A DNA stretch of 64,000 bases from Chlorops oryzae (Eukaryota > Arthropoda > Insecta > Diptera > Chloropidae), in assembly GCA_020466095.1 (NCBI GenBank), contig CM035807.1, forward strand, positions 76,352,004 to 76,416,003. Reading direction: 5' to 3'. The translations under genes and the position numbers were made by a program. The notes beneath the pieces are model-generated. The model saw only the letters and a list, made by a program, of their open reading frames with translations. It was not told the origin of the DNA and did no database searches. Positions within the stretch are counted from its first letter, which is position 1. Every line of letters starts with the position of its first letter. Shown here in pieces: positions 42,049-55,245 of the stretch.

Positions 42049-42734
42049 ATGGTAAAGATATAAGTCGAAAATAAAGAAGAACTGAAAAAATAAAATCTTT
42101 GCACGCACATTAAAAAAAAATATATTTAATTTAATACCAATTTTAATGCTCATAAGGCCCATAAATTTCGGGCTTTCGAATGATTTTGTGCTTGATTTGT
42201 GACTTTCCAGGAGGATGACGAGAAAATGGACATCATGCGTCGCGCATTCCAGATGTTCGACACACAAAAATCAGGATTCATTGAGACACTCCGGCTAAAG
42301 ACGATTCTGAACAGTATGGGTCAAATGTTCGACGATAGCGAATTGCAAGATTTGATCGATGAAAATGATCCCGAGAGTACCGGAAAAGTGAATTTCGATG
42401 GCTTCTGTAATATTGCCGCCCACTTTCTGGAGGAGGAAGATGCCGAAGCCATACAAAAGGAACTTAAGGAAGCTTTCCGTTTGTACGATCGTGAGGGCAA
42501 TGGTTATATAACAACGTCGACACTGAAGGAAATTCTAGCAGCCCTTGATGACAAACTGTCATCCAGTGATTTGGATGGCATAATCGCTGAAATCGATACT
42601 GATGGCTCTGGAACCGTCGACTTTGACGGTGAGAATAATCGAATAAACAAAAATCGAATTTTTTTTCTTCAACTGATTTTCGTTTTTCTCTTCCCTTTTG
42701 AACAGAATTCATGGAAATGATGACTGGGGACTAA
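42049..42734 (+). CDS. TpnC25D: Troponin C, TpnC25D type, 149 aa (three coding exons)
   Basis: Calcium sensor of the thin filament; it binds troponin I/T and switches muscle on. Spliced: 42049-42051 (only the ATG), 42211-42628, 42706-42734, with GT/AG at both introns (phase 0 and phase 1). An intron right after the start codon is the family's usual structure. Four EF-hands at about residues 18-29, 54-65, 94-105 and 130-141. Only the fourth (DTDGSGTVDFDE) has all canonical ligands; loop 2 (DPESTGKVNFDG) ends in Gly instead of Glu, and loops 1 and 3 also lack the position-12 acid. The sequence agrees with Drosophila TpnC25D almost throughout, including residues 84-141. AATAAA at 42846. A broken copy of exon 2 lies 2.7 kb upstream. 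Confidence 0.92.
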
Positions 42735-42845
42735 AGTGAATTTTCGATTGTGTTGAATTTGAAAATTTTGATGGAAAAATGTACCTAAAATTATAAGCAA
42801 TTATTTATTTAAACGTGCCAAATCCAAATACTTTTAAGAATTGTA

Positions 42846-42851
42846 AATAAA
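42846..42851 (+). terminator. Polyadenylation signal AATAAA, TpnC
   Basis: First AATAAA after the stop codon (112 bp); another at about 42961. Confidence 0.5.
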
Positions 42852-43373
42852 AAATTGCTGAAAAGAAAAAAAAAAAAAAAACACGAAAAAAGAAAAGTCT
42901 GACATCTGAATAATGGAATGAAAGATGTTCTCGGTTCAGTGTTACGCATAGAAGGCTGAAATAAAACGAAAATTGTATAACAATCTATTTTTCGAAAAGT
43001 CATTTTACCTGAGGAGCTACATATGTATGTGCTTTCACCTTCATCGCAGCAGGGTTTTCCGTAGATACACTTTGAATGCTCCATGATTTGTGCGGGCCAA
43101 TCAATGCATGTTGAAAAAAAGTTTTTTATTTCAAACATTTTCCGATTTGAAAACACAAGTGTTATGTTTTTTTTTTTAACGGGAGAAAAATTCATAATAT
43201 GATGCAAAACTATTTGAAATAAAAGCTGAGAAAAATTTGGTTTTGATTTTTTCCTTAGATATATTTTGCTTACAAGTTTGAAAATTCATTATTTGGTAGA
43301 ATGTTAAAAGTATAAAAATTTCTTTGAAGGAAATATGAATCTTCTATGATAGTCTTCGGTTTTTGTTTATAAT

Positions 43374-43654
43374 CCAGCGGACAAAATGCTGCCTACAGAA
43401 CAATGACCGTAACACATTTCGCAGGCCGTAGGCGGTAATGCATACGACCTCATATACCATCCTAGTATACTTTTGTTCGAGCGTGGCCGTTTTTTTAGGA
43501 GTGAACCCCTACCACCACCACATAAAGTAAGCTAATAAAGTAAACTATTGTTAGGCAGGTCGCTTACAGTCTCGTATACTTTGTAAGTTATTAATAAGCA
43601 ACTCGCTTACAGTCTCGTATACTTCGTAGGCAGTAGGCACTGTTGGCCGCTGGG
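43374..43654 (-). mobile_element. MITE family copy 2 (CCCAGCGG ends)
   Basis: Inverted relative to 35877-36098. Read on the minus strand it starts cccagcggccaacagtgcct, has acgagactgtaagcga twice, then ggtcgtatgcattaccgc, and ends ctgcctac-like/ttgtccgctgg, giving ends that are roughly inverted repeats (CCAGCGG). The CAG.G start hints at hAT; no duplication visible. Confidence 0.65.
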
Positions 43655-46600
43655 AAGTTTTTGAAATATTTTTTGCTTAACTTTACCAAGACTCAATCAT
43701 TCATGTCCGAATATAGAAATAGTCGACAAAAAGGAGGCAAATTTTGTGTCTTTATCGTTTATTTTATCACTCCCTTTTGTTAAGCGATTTTATTAACATC
43801 GAGTTCCCTTTTGTTCATGTCGTTTTATTGCTGCGTCTTCCACTGTACACAAGGATATTTTCGTAGTCAGCAGTACAATAGTCCCAGGGTATAATGGCCA
43901 AGTTCTTGTTCCGATTCTATCAATCCTTCGTATGAAAGAGATTAGCCTATTAGCCGAATTCGAACAGCAATTTCTTTCAAAGAATCTTTTCGTGGCTGTT
44001 CAGGCTCCGTGATTAAGAGTTAGTTGGCTGCATTAGTTGGCAGTACATCATTTTGATAAAAACACATTTTAAGAGGCTAACGGTCACAAAACCTCACGAG
44101 GCCCGCGAACTTTTTTGAGGCAGAATATCACGGAATTCGTTAGCACCTTGACCGATCGAGCCAACAAGCGGGTTTTATAATTAGGTATCTACAATTAACA
44201 GAAAAACTAAGGCAACACTTCTGAACATTACTTTTTTTTTATTAAATTATTTAATAGTAAAGTTATTTAACTTTTTATATGCACTTTAACAATTAAAAAT
44301 ATATAATTAAGAACTAAGATCGATTCTTTTCGAAACTTCACATTATAATTTTTGTATAATATATAAAAATAAAGTCAAGTAAAATCGCAAGCGAAATGAT
44401 CATTTTTAAAGATTTTGAATAATTTTTGTTAATTTCGTTAATAAAATGAGATATTCTTACATATTTTTAAATTAGTTTAAGTTTTCTCTGATGATGATGC
44501 GTGGTCGTTTTGATCAGCTTTTCCTCGATTTTATTGTTATATGTATAATTTTCAAATCAATTTTCAAATGTATAAACAAATCAAACGGTATCGATAATGA
44601 AACAGAATAAATTTCGAATAAATAGATATTAAATATTTTCATTTCTCTTTTATGGGACCAAGTAATGTTGTTTCAAAAGATTTCAGAGTATATTAAATAA
44701 TAAAATCAGATTCTATGAGCGGGTTTTCACAATAGTGCCTTCTCACGAAAGGAGAATTTTTCGCGATAATACAGATTAGCCCCTTGAGGATCAAGTCTGA
44801 AAAAAATGAGCTCATATTCAGTTTCGCTGTTTTGGGTTTTGATTTCAATAATTTGGATAGACTTTCAGGCACATCTTTTTCACATTTAACAACACGTTTC
44901 TGCAAATAAATCCCATTACTTTTCGCAATCCACCATGCTCTGTTCATATGAAATTAAAAGGTATAATATTTTTTTTTGTTCGTTATTTAAAAAAAAAAAG
45001 TGCTCCCACGGTTCTTAAAGGGTTAAATTATGTCGTTTAACGTGAACCTGGAACAGAGACCCGCTTTAATTACAATTTGTTTTGAGAAAGTCAAACCTCT
45101 TATACGTTTTCGCAGGTAGATCGAAGCCAAAGACCACAAAATTGTTAAGAAAACGAGTATGTTTTCCAAGACTCATAAGCAGAGGTGACCACCACTACAA
45201 GGCCGTTTTCATTATGCGCAATAGTAGTGGTACAACAAAGCCATAAAATTAGAAAATCGAGAGAATAACAAAGCGACAAGCGTCATAGATCCCACCTCGA
45301 CAATAGTCTGTAGCATATATAACTATATATGTCACTCAGGAGCCGTTTCTATTTTGGCTCTTTTCAACACGGTCTTGGGTACCCACCACGGTCTTGGGTA
45401 CCCACCAAAATGCGCATTTTTCACTTAGGTACTCACCAAAAGTATTTCTCTCTCGATCTTTTTTGCCTGCCGAGTAACATCTCTTTCTAACTGGCGCGAA
45501 ATGTCCCGCCCAAAATCTATGAGAGTGACATATATAGTAATATATGGTCTGTAGCATACTGAGCTCTCAACGCACTCTAACTGAGGCAAAACTAAAAATT
45601 ATACGAAAAAAGTTTTAAAAATTAAAGCAGAGCGACACATGCCTTGCCTCTGCAAAGTTTGTCATAGCACTGATTTGAAAAATTGACGTGACTTCGTTTT
45701 TTTGCTCGCTTCGGTTGTTCGCTTCGCTTCTCGAATACAAGTGGCATTTTGCTTTAATTGCGACCTCGTTTTATACTTTTTCATCTCTCGCTCACAGTTT
45801 CTATACGTGTGCAAAAATGTTCTCTTTTACGCTCTTTTACCCCTGGAGCTTACCCTTTGTGCACCTCTGCTCATAAGTGTTTAAAAAATAAATTTACGCT
45901 CTGCATTTATTGTCTAATATACTGAGGCTTTGCGTATTCGCTTCCTGCGATTTTACTCAATTGCATTAAGGCTTAATTATAATGTCCTCAATTAAAAACT
46001 ATTAGAAAAGTCATGAACATATTTACAAATCGAATTCCTTTTCGCTTAAACTACTCCGTTAAAATAGTATATTTAGAAATATTTTACGCTGGCACATTTT
46101 GAATCGTCGCAATTATATTTGTACATATATATTGCGAAACTTTGTTTATGTATATTTATATACGTATATATGTATTTTAATATTTAAAACAGTTGATTAT
46201 ATAAATAACTATGCGAAATATTATTTGTATTAGTAATTTTATTTATAAATAAATCATGCACTTTAAATAAGGCCTTTTTTTGTTTTCGCTGAGTCTATCG
46301 AATAAGGGCACTTACGTAGCTAGTTACTATAATTATACATTATTAACTGCTCATTTGTGTTATTTCCAAATTAAAGCCATTCATAACCAAAACATATATA
46401 TAAATAAATATTTTGTGATTAATTTTTTTTAGGCTTTCGAAACAACTAATTCAGCATTTACCGTAAAAGTCGTTTTGAATGACAAGTCGAGTCTTTTTTC
46501 CACTAAAAATTAATTTAAATCGATTCAATAAGAAAAAACTTAAATATATTAATTCAAGTAGAAGAATTTTAAATCCTAGGTATATATTTAAATAGCTTTC

Positions 46601-46943
46601 AAACATATCAACCAATTTTATGTTAAAACACTTTATACAGCGAACTTAGTTTTCGACTTTATACAGATTGCATTTTTTTCGGTTTTGCATTGTCCACGAG
46701 TGTAATTGAAAAACAAATGGATAGTAAAAAAAAAATAATATATAATAAAGAAGAATTTTAGAAAAAGGAAAGAGTACAAAATTAAAGAACTTAAGACTAT
46801 GAACTTAAATTAATCCAATGAACTTTACACAACTTAAAACTAATTGAACCATGCAGACACGCACACGCAAACCGAGTAAATACTGAACTCAAAAACCTTT
46901 TCGACTCACACTACTACTCAACACTTTGAACTTATTTTTTGAC
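43655..46943. other. Intergenic stretch and tkv 3' UTR, no further gene recognised
   Basis: An 84-codon minus-strand frame at 44693-44947 has a faint piggyBac flavour (CEKDVPESLSK, then SFFSD) but is not convincing. 45306-45555 contains a tandem cacggtcttgggtacccac repeat and inverted arms aactatatatgtcactc/gagtgacatatatagt, a possible foldback element. From about 46000 the sequence is extremely AT-rich and on the minus strand forms the thickveins 3' UTR; its poly(A) site is not determined. Confidence 0.45.
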
Positions 46944-48504
46944 CTAAACTATCTTAGCCGGACAATCCGTCATGTCCGTTTCCAATCGTCCCAGTGTCTT
47001 TTTGACGCGCAAGGCCGTTAGCCTCACCGTTGGATTTGGATGCCAACATTCTTGCATGATCTTGGCTAGCGCCGCCAGAACATCATCCTCCTGCCATCGC
47101 GAGGGTATCGGAGGGCGGAAGCCCTTCACACACACCACAGCGTGCATGTCTTCAAAGGTCGGATCCGATGGAACGACATCATGAAATGGCAGCGCATAGT
47201 CCTCACAAGTTGTAGTTTTAGTTCCCGAAATGGGGGTATAACAGCGCCGTGCCATTTCCCAGAGTACGAGGCCAACAGAGTACATATCGGCGCGTTTGAA
47301 CTCCTCGAACTGTTGTGAATTCAGGGTTTCATTTAGTACTTCCGGTGCCATATAGCGACGTGTTCCAACACGGGTATTCTGAGCAATGTGTACCTCATCG
47401 ACTTCCGAATTATATTTGACGGCGAGTCCGAAATCAGCTATAGCACATTGGCCATTACGTTTGACGAGTATATTCTTGCTCTTTATATCCCTGTGCGCGA
47501 TGGCCGGCTTACCTGGTGTACTGAAGATTTCATTATGCAAATGAGCTATGCCAGCTGCCAGCGAATAGGCGAGCAATTGCAATTTGGCAGGATTTATAAC
47601 GGACAACGAGAGATAATCGTGAAGGCTTCCATTCTCATGGTATTCGGTTATGAGCAGCATATGTGTACAGCTGCCGTTACCCTTTATATCAGCCGCAATG
47701 AAACCGAGAATATTATCGTGCCTTATCAGAACGGTTTGGTAGATTTCCGTTTCGCGGAACCATGATGCCTCTTCGGTGGTGAAGAATGTCTTAACGGCAA
47801 CCTTCTCGTCACGCCACTTGGCTAGCCAAACTTCTCCGTAACGTCCCTTGCCGATGTGACGGACCATTTGTACTTGCTTAGCGATCGTACGTTGAACCAG
47901 AAGGGGCAGACCTGAACCCGAACCGGAACTCTGTTCGACCAACTGCGACAGGGGCGACAGTTGACTATTATACATTGAGTTGATGAGTCCGGGATGCTTG
48001 CGCAGCTTATCACGTCGTGTTACCCAAAAGAAGCTCACTAGAATCATAATGAGTGCTGCTACACCGAAGATTAGCACACCCAGAATTGTGAGGTTATGTA
48101 TCGACTGAGAGCTTGTTGGCAACTCAGGTGAGGGAGTCGTTATTCTCGGCGTAAAGGCGGGATGGATATTCCGATTACAGTAGTCCCCTGTGTCACAACA
48201 AACGATATTCTTGCCATGCAGATGCGGCACTGTTGAGACTTTACACTGCGGAAGGGAGAATAATGAAAAAAATCGATTATAATCCTCAATGGTAATTATT
48301 TCAATTGAAAGCTTACCATTAAGAGGCCACCATTCTCTTCAGGTGGCATGCAACCGTAGGTTCGTTCCTCCTCAAATGTGCCTGTTATTTCATCGTAAAC
48401 TTCTTCCACTGCACTAAAACAGGATCCGCCCGGTCTGGTTTCACAGGTGCCATTTATAACGTCATCCGGACAACTGCCATCGCAATAGCAACTGAGCGCA
48501 CGTG
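46944..48504 (-). CDS. tkv: BMP type I receptor serine/threonine kinase thickveins (3' coding exons)
   Basis: Receptor for Dpp/BMP ligands that phosphorylates Mad at the plasma membrane. Two coding exons are visible: 48504-48317 and 48245-46944, with a 71-bp GT/AG intron between them. The first encodes most of the cysteine-rich ectodomain ([31 protein letters not shown]). The second, 433 residues, starts [17 protein letters not shown] with the CCX5CN box (16-24), one membrane helix (about 50-75), the GS box SGSGSG (107-112), kinase P-loop GKGRYGEV (132-139), Lys in VAVK (152), HRDIKSKN (251-258), DFG (272-274), APE (300-302), and ends PAKIV. The upstream exon begins with two bases of a split codon; the exon with the start codon is not identified, so this entry is 5'-incomplete. 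Confidence 0.93.
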
Positions 48505-48676
48505 CTGTGGAAATGGAATTGAGTGATATTAATTAAAGTTATCAAGTAAAAGCATTATATGTTTGTGTGCAATTAGGGGCTTCGATAAGAAAACTTTTAC
48601 CCGATAATATAAAATTAAGTTAACTTCAGTGGAAGATACATACATGCATACAACATACATATGTCGATTAAATAAA

Positions 48677-49060
48677 ATAAGTAAAGGTGCTATAGCCATG
48701 AGACCTTGGGTATACAATATCCGACACACATTTGTGAATAGTTTCATTTGTTTGAATATTTTTTGTAAAAGAGTCCTAATGACCACGCCCACAAAAAAAA
48801 TAATAATCGTTCAGGGAAGATAATCATCGATTTTAAAGTAATAATTTGGCGTTTTGAAATATAAAAATAAAGGCATCCTATGAACTATGGGTATTTAAGC
48901 AATATCCGACACACATTTGTGAAGCGTAGTTTATTTGTTGCAATATTTTTTGTAAAAAGTAGTCCAAACGACTAGCCCATAAAAATAAAGTAGAAAAAAT
49001 CGTTCAGGGGATTAATGCATCGATTTTTTAAAGTATATAATTTGGCGCTTTTGCAAATAT
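48677..49060. repeat. Degenerate tandem pair, 185-bp period, in tkv intron
   Basis: caatatccgacacacatttg occurs at 48715 and 48900, each followed by aatattttttgtaaaa, atcgttcaggg and catcgatttt in the same order. Noncoding. Confidence 0.75.
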
Positions 49061-51529
49061 AATTAAAAATAAGCATCTCTATGTAATAAAGCACTTTTAC
49101 CTTCATAGATTTTCAATAAAATAAAAAAGAAATCAAAACAAAAATTTAGTAAACTCATTTTGCCTATAGGAACAACATGAAAATGAAACACGCCCCAACC
49201 TTCGCAAAATCGTCCGAAGGCGCATAGAAACCGAAAGTCAGCGGGAACAATTTGCTGCGAAAAACTGAGTGACAAAGTGTGTGCCAGCGAACTTTACTCG
49301 AATTCGAAAGCGAACGTTTTGTTCGCGTTAGCGTTCGCTTTCGAATCGCAAGCGAATGTTTTGGTCAACTGGGTAGCAAAAGAACTTCTTTGGCCTTCAT
49401 GCGAAAATTCCAATCGAAAGAATTTCGAATTCTCCAACGCAAAACTTTATTTGAAACTCCCTTTGAGCTGCACTTTCAATTAATCCACTTTATGAACGGT
49501 TTGGATTAAAGAAAAGATTTATTGCCACGAAATCGAGAAGAGAATGACAAATAACTGAATTGAAAATGATCACAAACCGCTTCAAATCGTATGACAGTTA
49601 AATGTGACAGCGTTAGCGGCAGCGCAGCGTGTTGTATCGTCGTTAAGCATTGGTTGGTTGCGTGTAAAATTAGTCGAAAAAATTGCGCTCCACTCTTGCA
49701 TGGAAAATGCAATCGAATTGAGCCGCACAGGTACCTCTACATGGATCCGAGTATCTTATGTGAATAGTTATAACAACATGTAGCATGTAAGCGTATAATT
49801 ACGCGTCAAAAAACAACAAATATCACGCCAGCCTACAAACCACTGGCAGGCGTTGCGCATGCGCAACAATCAACTCGATCCGATCGCATTCGCTTCGATT
49901 CATATTCATGCCTCAGCTATATGCATGCGTGCATTCGCAATGGAACAGTGTCAGCGTTTTAATTAAAACAACATAAATTGTTGAATACTTAATTTATCGT
50001 TTAAAAGTAAAGCGATGGAAATGAAAAATTTGCGGGCTCAAATCGAGCAGCTAACCGAACGACGACCGACTCTGTCATACAAGAAACGGAATTAAATTTT
50101 TAATCATTTTAATTGCAAAAGCAGTGACATCATTTGATCAGGACATAAAAGAAAATGGAAATTTTCAGGAGATTCCCTATCATGGGCGTTAAATTCCTTC
50201 TTAAAACCAAAAGAAGTTGAGACGGCAATTGCTTGGTAGAGTGTCAACTCAAGAAAAATTTATAAGTATATAAATAGGATTGATATTTTTGACTCACTAT
50301 AGAAAAGTTGTTTGATTTATAAAAATTTTAGCAATCGCCCTCGCGAACCACCATGAAATATTAATTCTCTCTACTTTCTTTGCAAAAGTTAAGAGCGTTC
50401 AATGGGAACAATTCAAGAAACTCAGCCACAGTCCAGTAGGTAACTAATCCCAATATGACTGATAGAGTAGGCGACTGGTTTACAAACACAGTCGGACCAT
50501 TGAAAGGCCTCAAAAAGGGACCCCATAGCTTCAAGTTAGGAGCAGCTCTACAATAAATCTGTACCATAGAAGTCTTTAGATTTTTAATTCAAAGAAAATA
50601 TTGAAGACTTTATAGAGCTGAGAGCAACGATCGATCTACTGTAGTTTTTAACTTCCTCTCGTGTCTCTGATAATGATCATTGATGTAATGCCATTAACAG
50701 CGATGATAATGATGAGGATGATTATTATTGCTTCCAATATTCATTGACCATGAAATTCATTAAAGCGTTCAACTAACGGTTCTAATAACTATTCTAGTGT
50801 ACGGTCGTAAAGTGATTTAACCGTAACTGCATGCAGTTCAAAACTGAAAAGCTTATCACGCCCAAAAGGTGCACGAAATGCATCCCGAGAATTGCAATCG
50901 AATTTTTTTTTATATTTTATTTTAATTTTTTTAAATTTTAATTTTTGTTTTTACGATATTTTAACGCGCTTCAGTTTCCTGCATGAGCGAGTAACGTGCT
51001 CATTAGCTACATTGATAGGCAGCCGAATCATATGTACTAACGGTCGAGCGTGCTGCTCTGGACCAAAAGTGCTAGCTGGATACCTTGTTCGTACCTTGTT
51101 AAATGAAAATTTTAAATTACTACTGATGGTGATGGTGGCGGTCCAGTTAAACGGTAGCAGTGAACGGTAACACTTTAAGGCCTAATTGAATCACGTGACG
51201 GCCCCATTTGTTTGGGGGGGAAAATAGGCAAACTAAATAAATAAAATGTAAATTATGCACTCACATGGGCGAAAAAGTAGGTTGGCGGTGATCATGTTAA
51301 CAGGTTGGCGGTTGAGTCTGACGATTAATGTCCGCAAATAAGCGGGCTGTGTTGGATGGACTTTTCGTTGTCATACTTTCATATATTTGACACTTTAGTT
51401 TAGGCTTTAAAACTCATATACACTGCACTCGGGATAACGTCAACTAATTAAAATCGCGAGTGTTGACGTTTATGAATGTCCTCATTTTAAACCAAAAAAA
51501 AAAAAAAAAAATTGGGAAAGTTTTACATG

Positions 51530-51645
51530 ACATCATTTCGCTATTCGTTGATTTTGTGACGTCATATTGTTTCGCTAAAGCAGTAACATCTGCACCTTTT
51601 TGCAATAAGTCGAGTCTCAAGCACGAGAAAACAACTGAGCAATAA
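51530..51645 (-). pseudogene. Possible transposase helix-turn-helix fragment
   Basis: The minus strand reads LQKGADVTALAKQYDVTKST, a good fit to the N-terminal HTH of pogo/Tigger-type transposases (…AKKYGVSKST…), with nothing recognisable on either side. Short and isolated. Confidence 0.3.
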
Positions 51646-52264
51646 CCCTCCAGCAAGCGTGGGGAAAATTGCCTCGAGTCAACTAGTACTTTCACCAGAC
51701 CTAAAGAACTAGTGCAAACGGGGCTAGAGTTTCGTATAGAGCTCTGACTCAGTAATAAGAAGTTCCATGATATTATTATTGCAAAAAGGCAAAGGGTATT
51801 TCCACAGAAAATGACCCCTCACAGCTCAAAAATAAAATTGCCAAATTTTAATTTTTTTTTTTCGTTAATATTACACAAAATAAATGTATTTGTCATTTAC
51901 CGGAAGATTTACTTTCATTTTTATTATAATAACAAAAATATGCAGCTTTGAATTTGGTACAATGTGTGCGATTTTATTCTCATGAATTTCACGGTCAATT
52001 TTAGCCCTTCGTCAACAGTTTTCTAACGGTAGTTTATGAACAAAACAAAAACGAGCTGAAAGCTGAAAGTTTTCTCAATGACCAACAAAAATTTTAAAGG
52101 CGAGAAGTTAAAATTAAACATTTTGTGAATTATTTAAAAATAACCTTACATAATGTAACGACCGTTACCCTAAAAGAACAAAAGTTTGATTTTATCGTAA
52201 TTATTTTAAACGAATTCATTTTATTGTTGCAGAAAGTATGAAGGTAAGTAAGATGAAGAATTTT

Positions 52265-52955
52265 CTAAGGCGAAGGAGTTGAGCTATCTTGATGAAATTT
52301 GGCATGCGTACTCAAAGGCATATGAGTAAGAACAAGTTCGAGAATGGACCTGATCGGACCATTTTTAGGGGTACCTCCAGTACTAGGGTCTGTTACGAAA
52401 ATCACAAAATCTGCTCTAAAATCGAAGTTTTTCAAGATATTTTGATGAAATTTGATATTTGATCATACTTAAAGGCCAGTAATATGATTTCCAAAAATTG
52501 GAAAACTGGGCGTGGCAGAGGGGCGTTTTTCAAAAATTGCCTCCTACACCCGAATTTCAAATGGGACTTGAACGAAATTTGGCAGTTATGCTTCCTTTGT
52601 AGCCATAAACATCCTCTCCAAAATTTTTCCTTGATAGGTTCATTATTAAGGGTACCTCCAGTACTAGAGTCTGTCACAAAAATCTCAAAACTGCCCCAAA
52701 ACCGGATTTTTTGAGATATTTTACTGAAACTTCGAATTTGAACGTATATTAAGGCATCCGATTAGAAAACAAAAAATGGGAAAAGTGGGCGTGGCAAAAG
52801 GGCGGTTTTCATAAAGAAATTCAATAAAAGTCGGTATATGGGGCCCCTAATGGCCTTAAACACCTCTTGATATTAAAAATTATTTGAAGATGTTAGTCTG
52901 TGTCGGGTATTTTATTGTCAGGCTCGCCTGACTATAACACCCTTACTTGTTTTTT
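52265..52955 (+). mobile_element. Dispersed element copy 1, 5'-truncated
   Basis: Begins in ggagttgagctatctt, includes ggtacctccagtactag twice and tgggcgtggca, and ends gtgtcgggtattttattgtc, hairpin caggctcgcctg, aacacccttacttg and a T run. No ORF. Matches the copies at 54343-55245 and 61932-62632. Confidence 0.8.
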
Positions 52956-53929
52956 TTTTTTTGGCTTTGGACTCGAAATTTCCCTGTGACGCACCGCTTC
53001 TTGTGTCCATTGACTGAAAACTTGAATAGCAAAGACTCATTTGTAGGCCTAAACAGAATGTCATGTTATCCATTTAAGGCCGAAAATAGTGCATTCCGAT
53101 TGGAAAATCAAGTCTTTTGCTACGAATTAATTGACCAACACCCAAACATGTCTGCATTTTACTTATACGGATTAATACATATTGCATTGCAATAATGAAA
53201 TGTCTTTGACAGGTTGCTGCATTCTAGATAACTGAGGCAAAAGATTTTTTCTCGAATTGTTTTATTTTTTTTTTTATTTCGGAATGAAATGAACTGAACT
53301 GAAAGTGGGTTGTGCTAATCCATCCAATGATGCTGCAATAAGTTCTTTAACATCTGTTAAAAGTTATAAGCAAATGTGTACGTACAGTATCGCATAGGCA
53401 TGTACATACATACATACATGTGTGTATGAACATGCTTCGGAATTGCTGGCAACTACAGATGAAGTATGCAATAATTTAAATAATTGAGCGGACGTGTTAA
53501 AGCGCAACATACGCTCCAAGTTGCCCACACTGTAAATAGCAGTAGGAAAATAATAAAATGCCTGTGTTGTAAGAGGTCCATTAATGTTGTAGATATGTTA
53601 TGCAGTATGTATATGGGAAGCAACTACCTCAATTAATAAGAATCGCAAAACTCTAAGGAAAATCATGTTAGGGACTCAAAAATTCGTTTTACTTCGAAAA
53701 AGACAGCTATTGTCAGAGCTCAAGCCGGTGGAAGAATGCCCATTTTCCCTGATCGCATTTCTGGCAGGGACACTACTATCATTGGAGAATTGTTGGGTGT
53801 TGTGGGTGAAGTGCGTTTTTTCATTCATAAAATTATTTTTTCCGCATAAGATCTCATAAGATTCTCATCGCGGTTATGAGAAAAACTGTTAAAATATTTT
53901 AAATTCCTTCTATTCATTTTTTAACCCTC

Positions 53930-54342
53930 TGCAGCTGATGTCGCATAGTATATATGTATGCTGGCGACAAAAATTGAAGTACTTGCCCTAGATCAATAAA
54001 ATTTGGCATGGACGTTTATTTCCATGTAGTTAAGAAATTTGGGAAAAATTGTGCAAATCGAACCACGCCAACCTCGAGCCCCCTTGTAAAGGGGAGACCG
54101 AAATTCCGCAATTTTGGACGTAAAGACTTAATATTTGGAAGAGAGCTTACTGTTGGGCTCCAAAATTGGAAAAACTTAAAATAAATAAGCTGCCATGCCC
54201 ACTTTAGGTGCCACGCCCACTCAAACTTGGTAAATAGATCACTTATGAGCCCCCTGAAAACCGTATGAATGTTTCAAAAACATTTTTAAATGTTAATTAT
54301 TTTTAAAATATAAATGTTTATTTATCACAAAAAATTAAAAAA
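53930..54342. mobile_element. Related dispersed fragment
   Basis: taaaatttggcatgga, gaaccacgccaac, ccatgcccacttt and gccacgcccactc give it the same style as the neighbouring element, but the alignment to it is loose. It abuts the next element. Confidence 0.4.
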
Positions 54343-55245
54343 AAAACAAGTAAGAGTGTTATAGTCAGGCGAGCCTGACAATAAAATACCCGACACAGAC
54401 ACACATGTTTAAATAATTTTTGAACCATGCCCAACACACAGGACCACTAAGAAAGAATAATCAAGAGGTTTTTAAGGCCATTATGTGCCCCATATACCAA
54501 ATTTTGTTAAATTTCTTTATGAAACCCGCCCCTTTGCCACGCCCAATTTCCATTTTTTTTTTTTGAATTCTAATCAGAGGCTAAATATACGCTCAAATTC
54601 TAAGTTTCATTGAAATATTTCGAAAAAGTCAGATTTTGAGGCAGTTTTGGGATTTTTGTGACAGACCCCAGCACTGGAGAAAGCCTTAATAATGGACCGA
54701 TCAAGAAAATTTTTGGGCAGGATGTTTATGGCTACAAAGGAAGTATACGTGGCAATTTTCGTTGAAGTCCCATAGGCGTTTCGGGAGTAGGAGACAATTT
54801 TCGAAAAACGCCCTTCTGCCACGCCCATTTTTCTAATTTTTGTAAATTACATTAATTGGTCTAAAATATGATCAAATGCCAAATTTCAGCAAAATATCTT
54901 GAAAAACATCGTTTTTAGAGCAGTTTTTGTGATTTTCACAACAGACCCTAGTACTGGAGGTACCCCTAAAAATGGTCCGATCGGGTCCATTCTCGAACTT
55001 GTTGTTACTTATGTCCCCGTGAGAACGCATACCAAATTTCGAGATAGCTCAACTCGATAAGAAAACTGTATACAAACAGACAGACAGACAGACGGACAGA
55101 CGGACGGACATGTGTAAATCGAATCTCCTAGTGACGCTGATCATTTCGTTATATATTTTGTATGGTCTATCTCGACTGGTTCTGGGTGTTATACACAACC
55201 ACACAAACGCAATATACCCTCGACACAGAGTGTGTCGGGTATAAA
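54343..55245 (-). mobile_element. Dispersed element copy 2, apparently full length, with (GTCY)n
   Basis: About 900 bp, inverted relative to copy 1. On the minus strand it starts tacccgacacactctgtgtc, runs through agattcgatttacacatg, a GTCC/GTCT microsatellite, gagttgagctatctcg and ggtacctccagtactag, and ends in the same caggctcgcctg hairpin, cttacttg and poly-T. No ORF. The GTCY tract beside a short conserved core is like the mini-me elements described in flies; that name is from memory. Confidence 0.75.

Noticed and set aside
44693..44947. piggyBac transposase remnant
   Set aside because: Only a few residues fit (DVPESLSK, SFFSD); no catalytic region or ends found.
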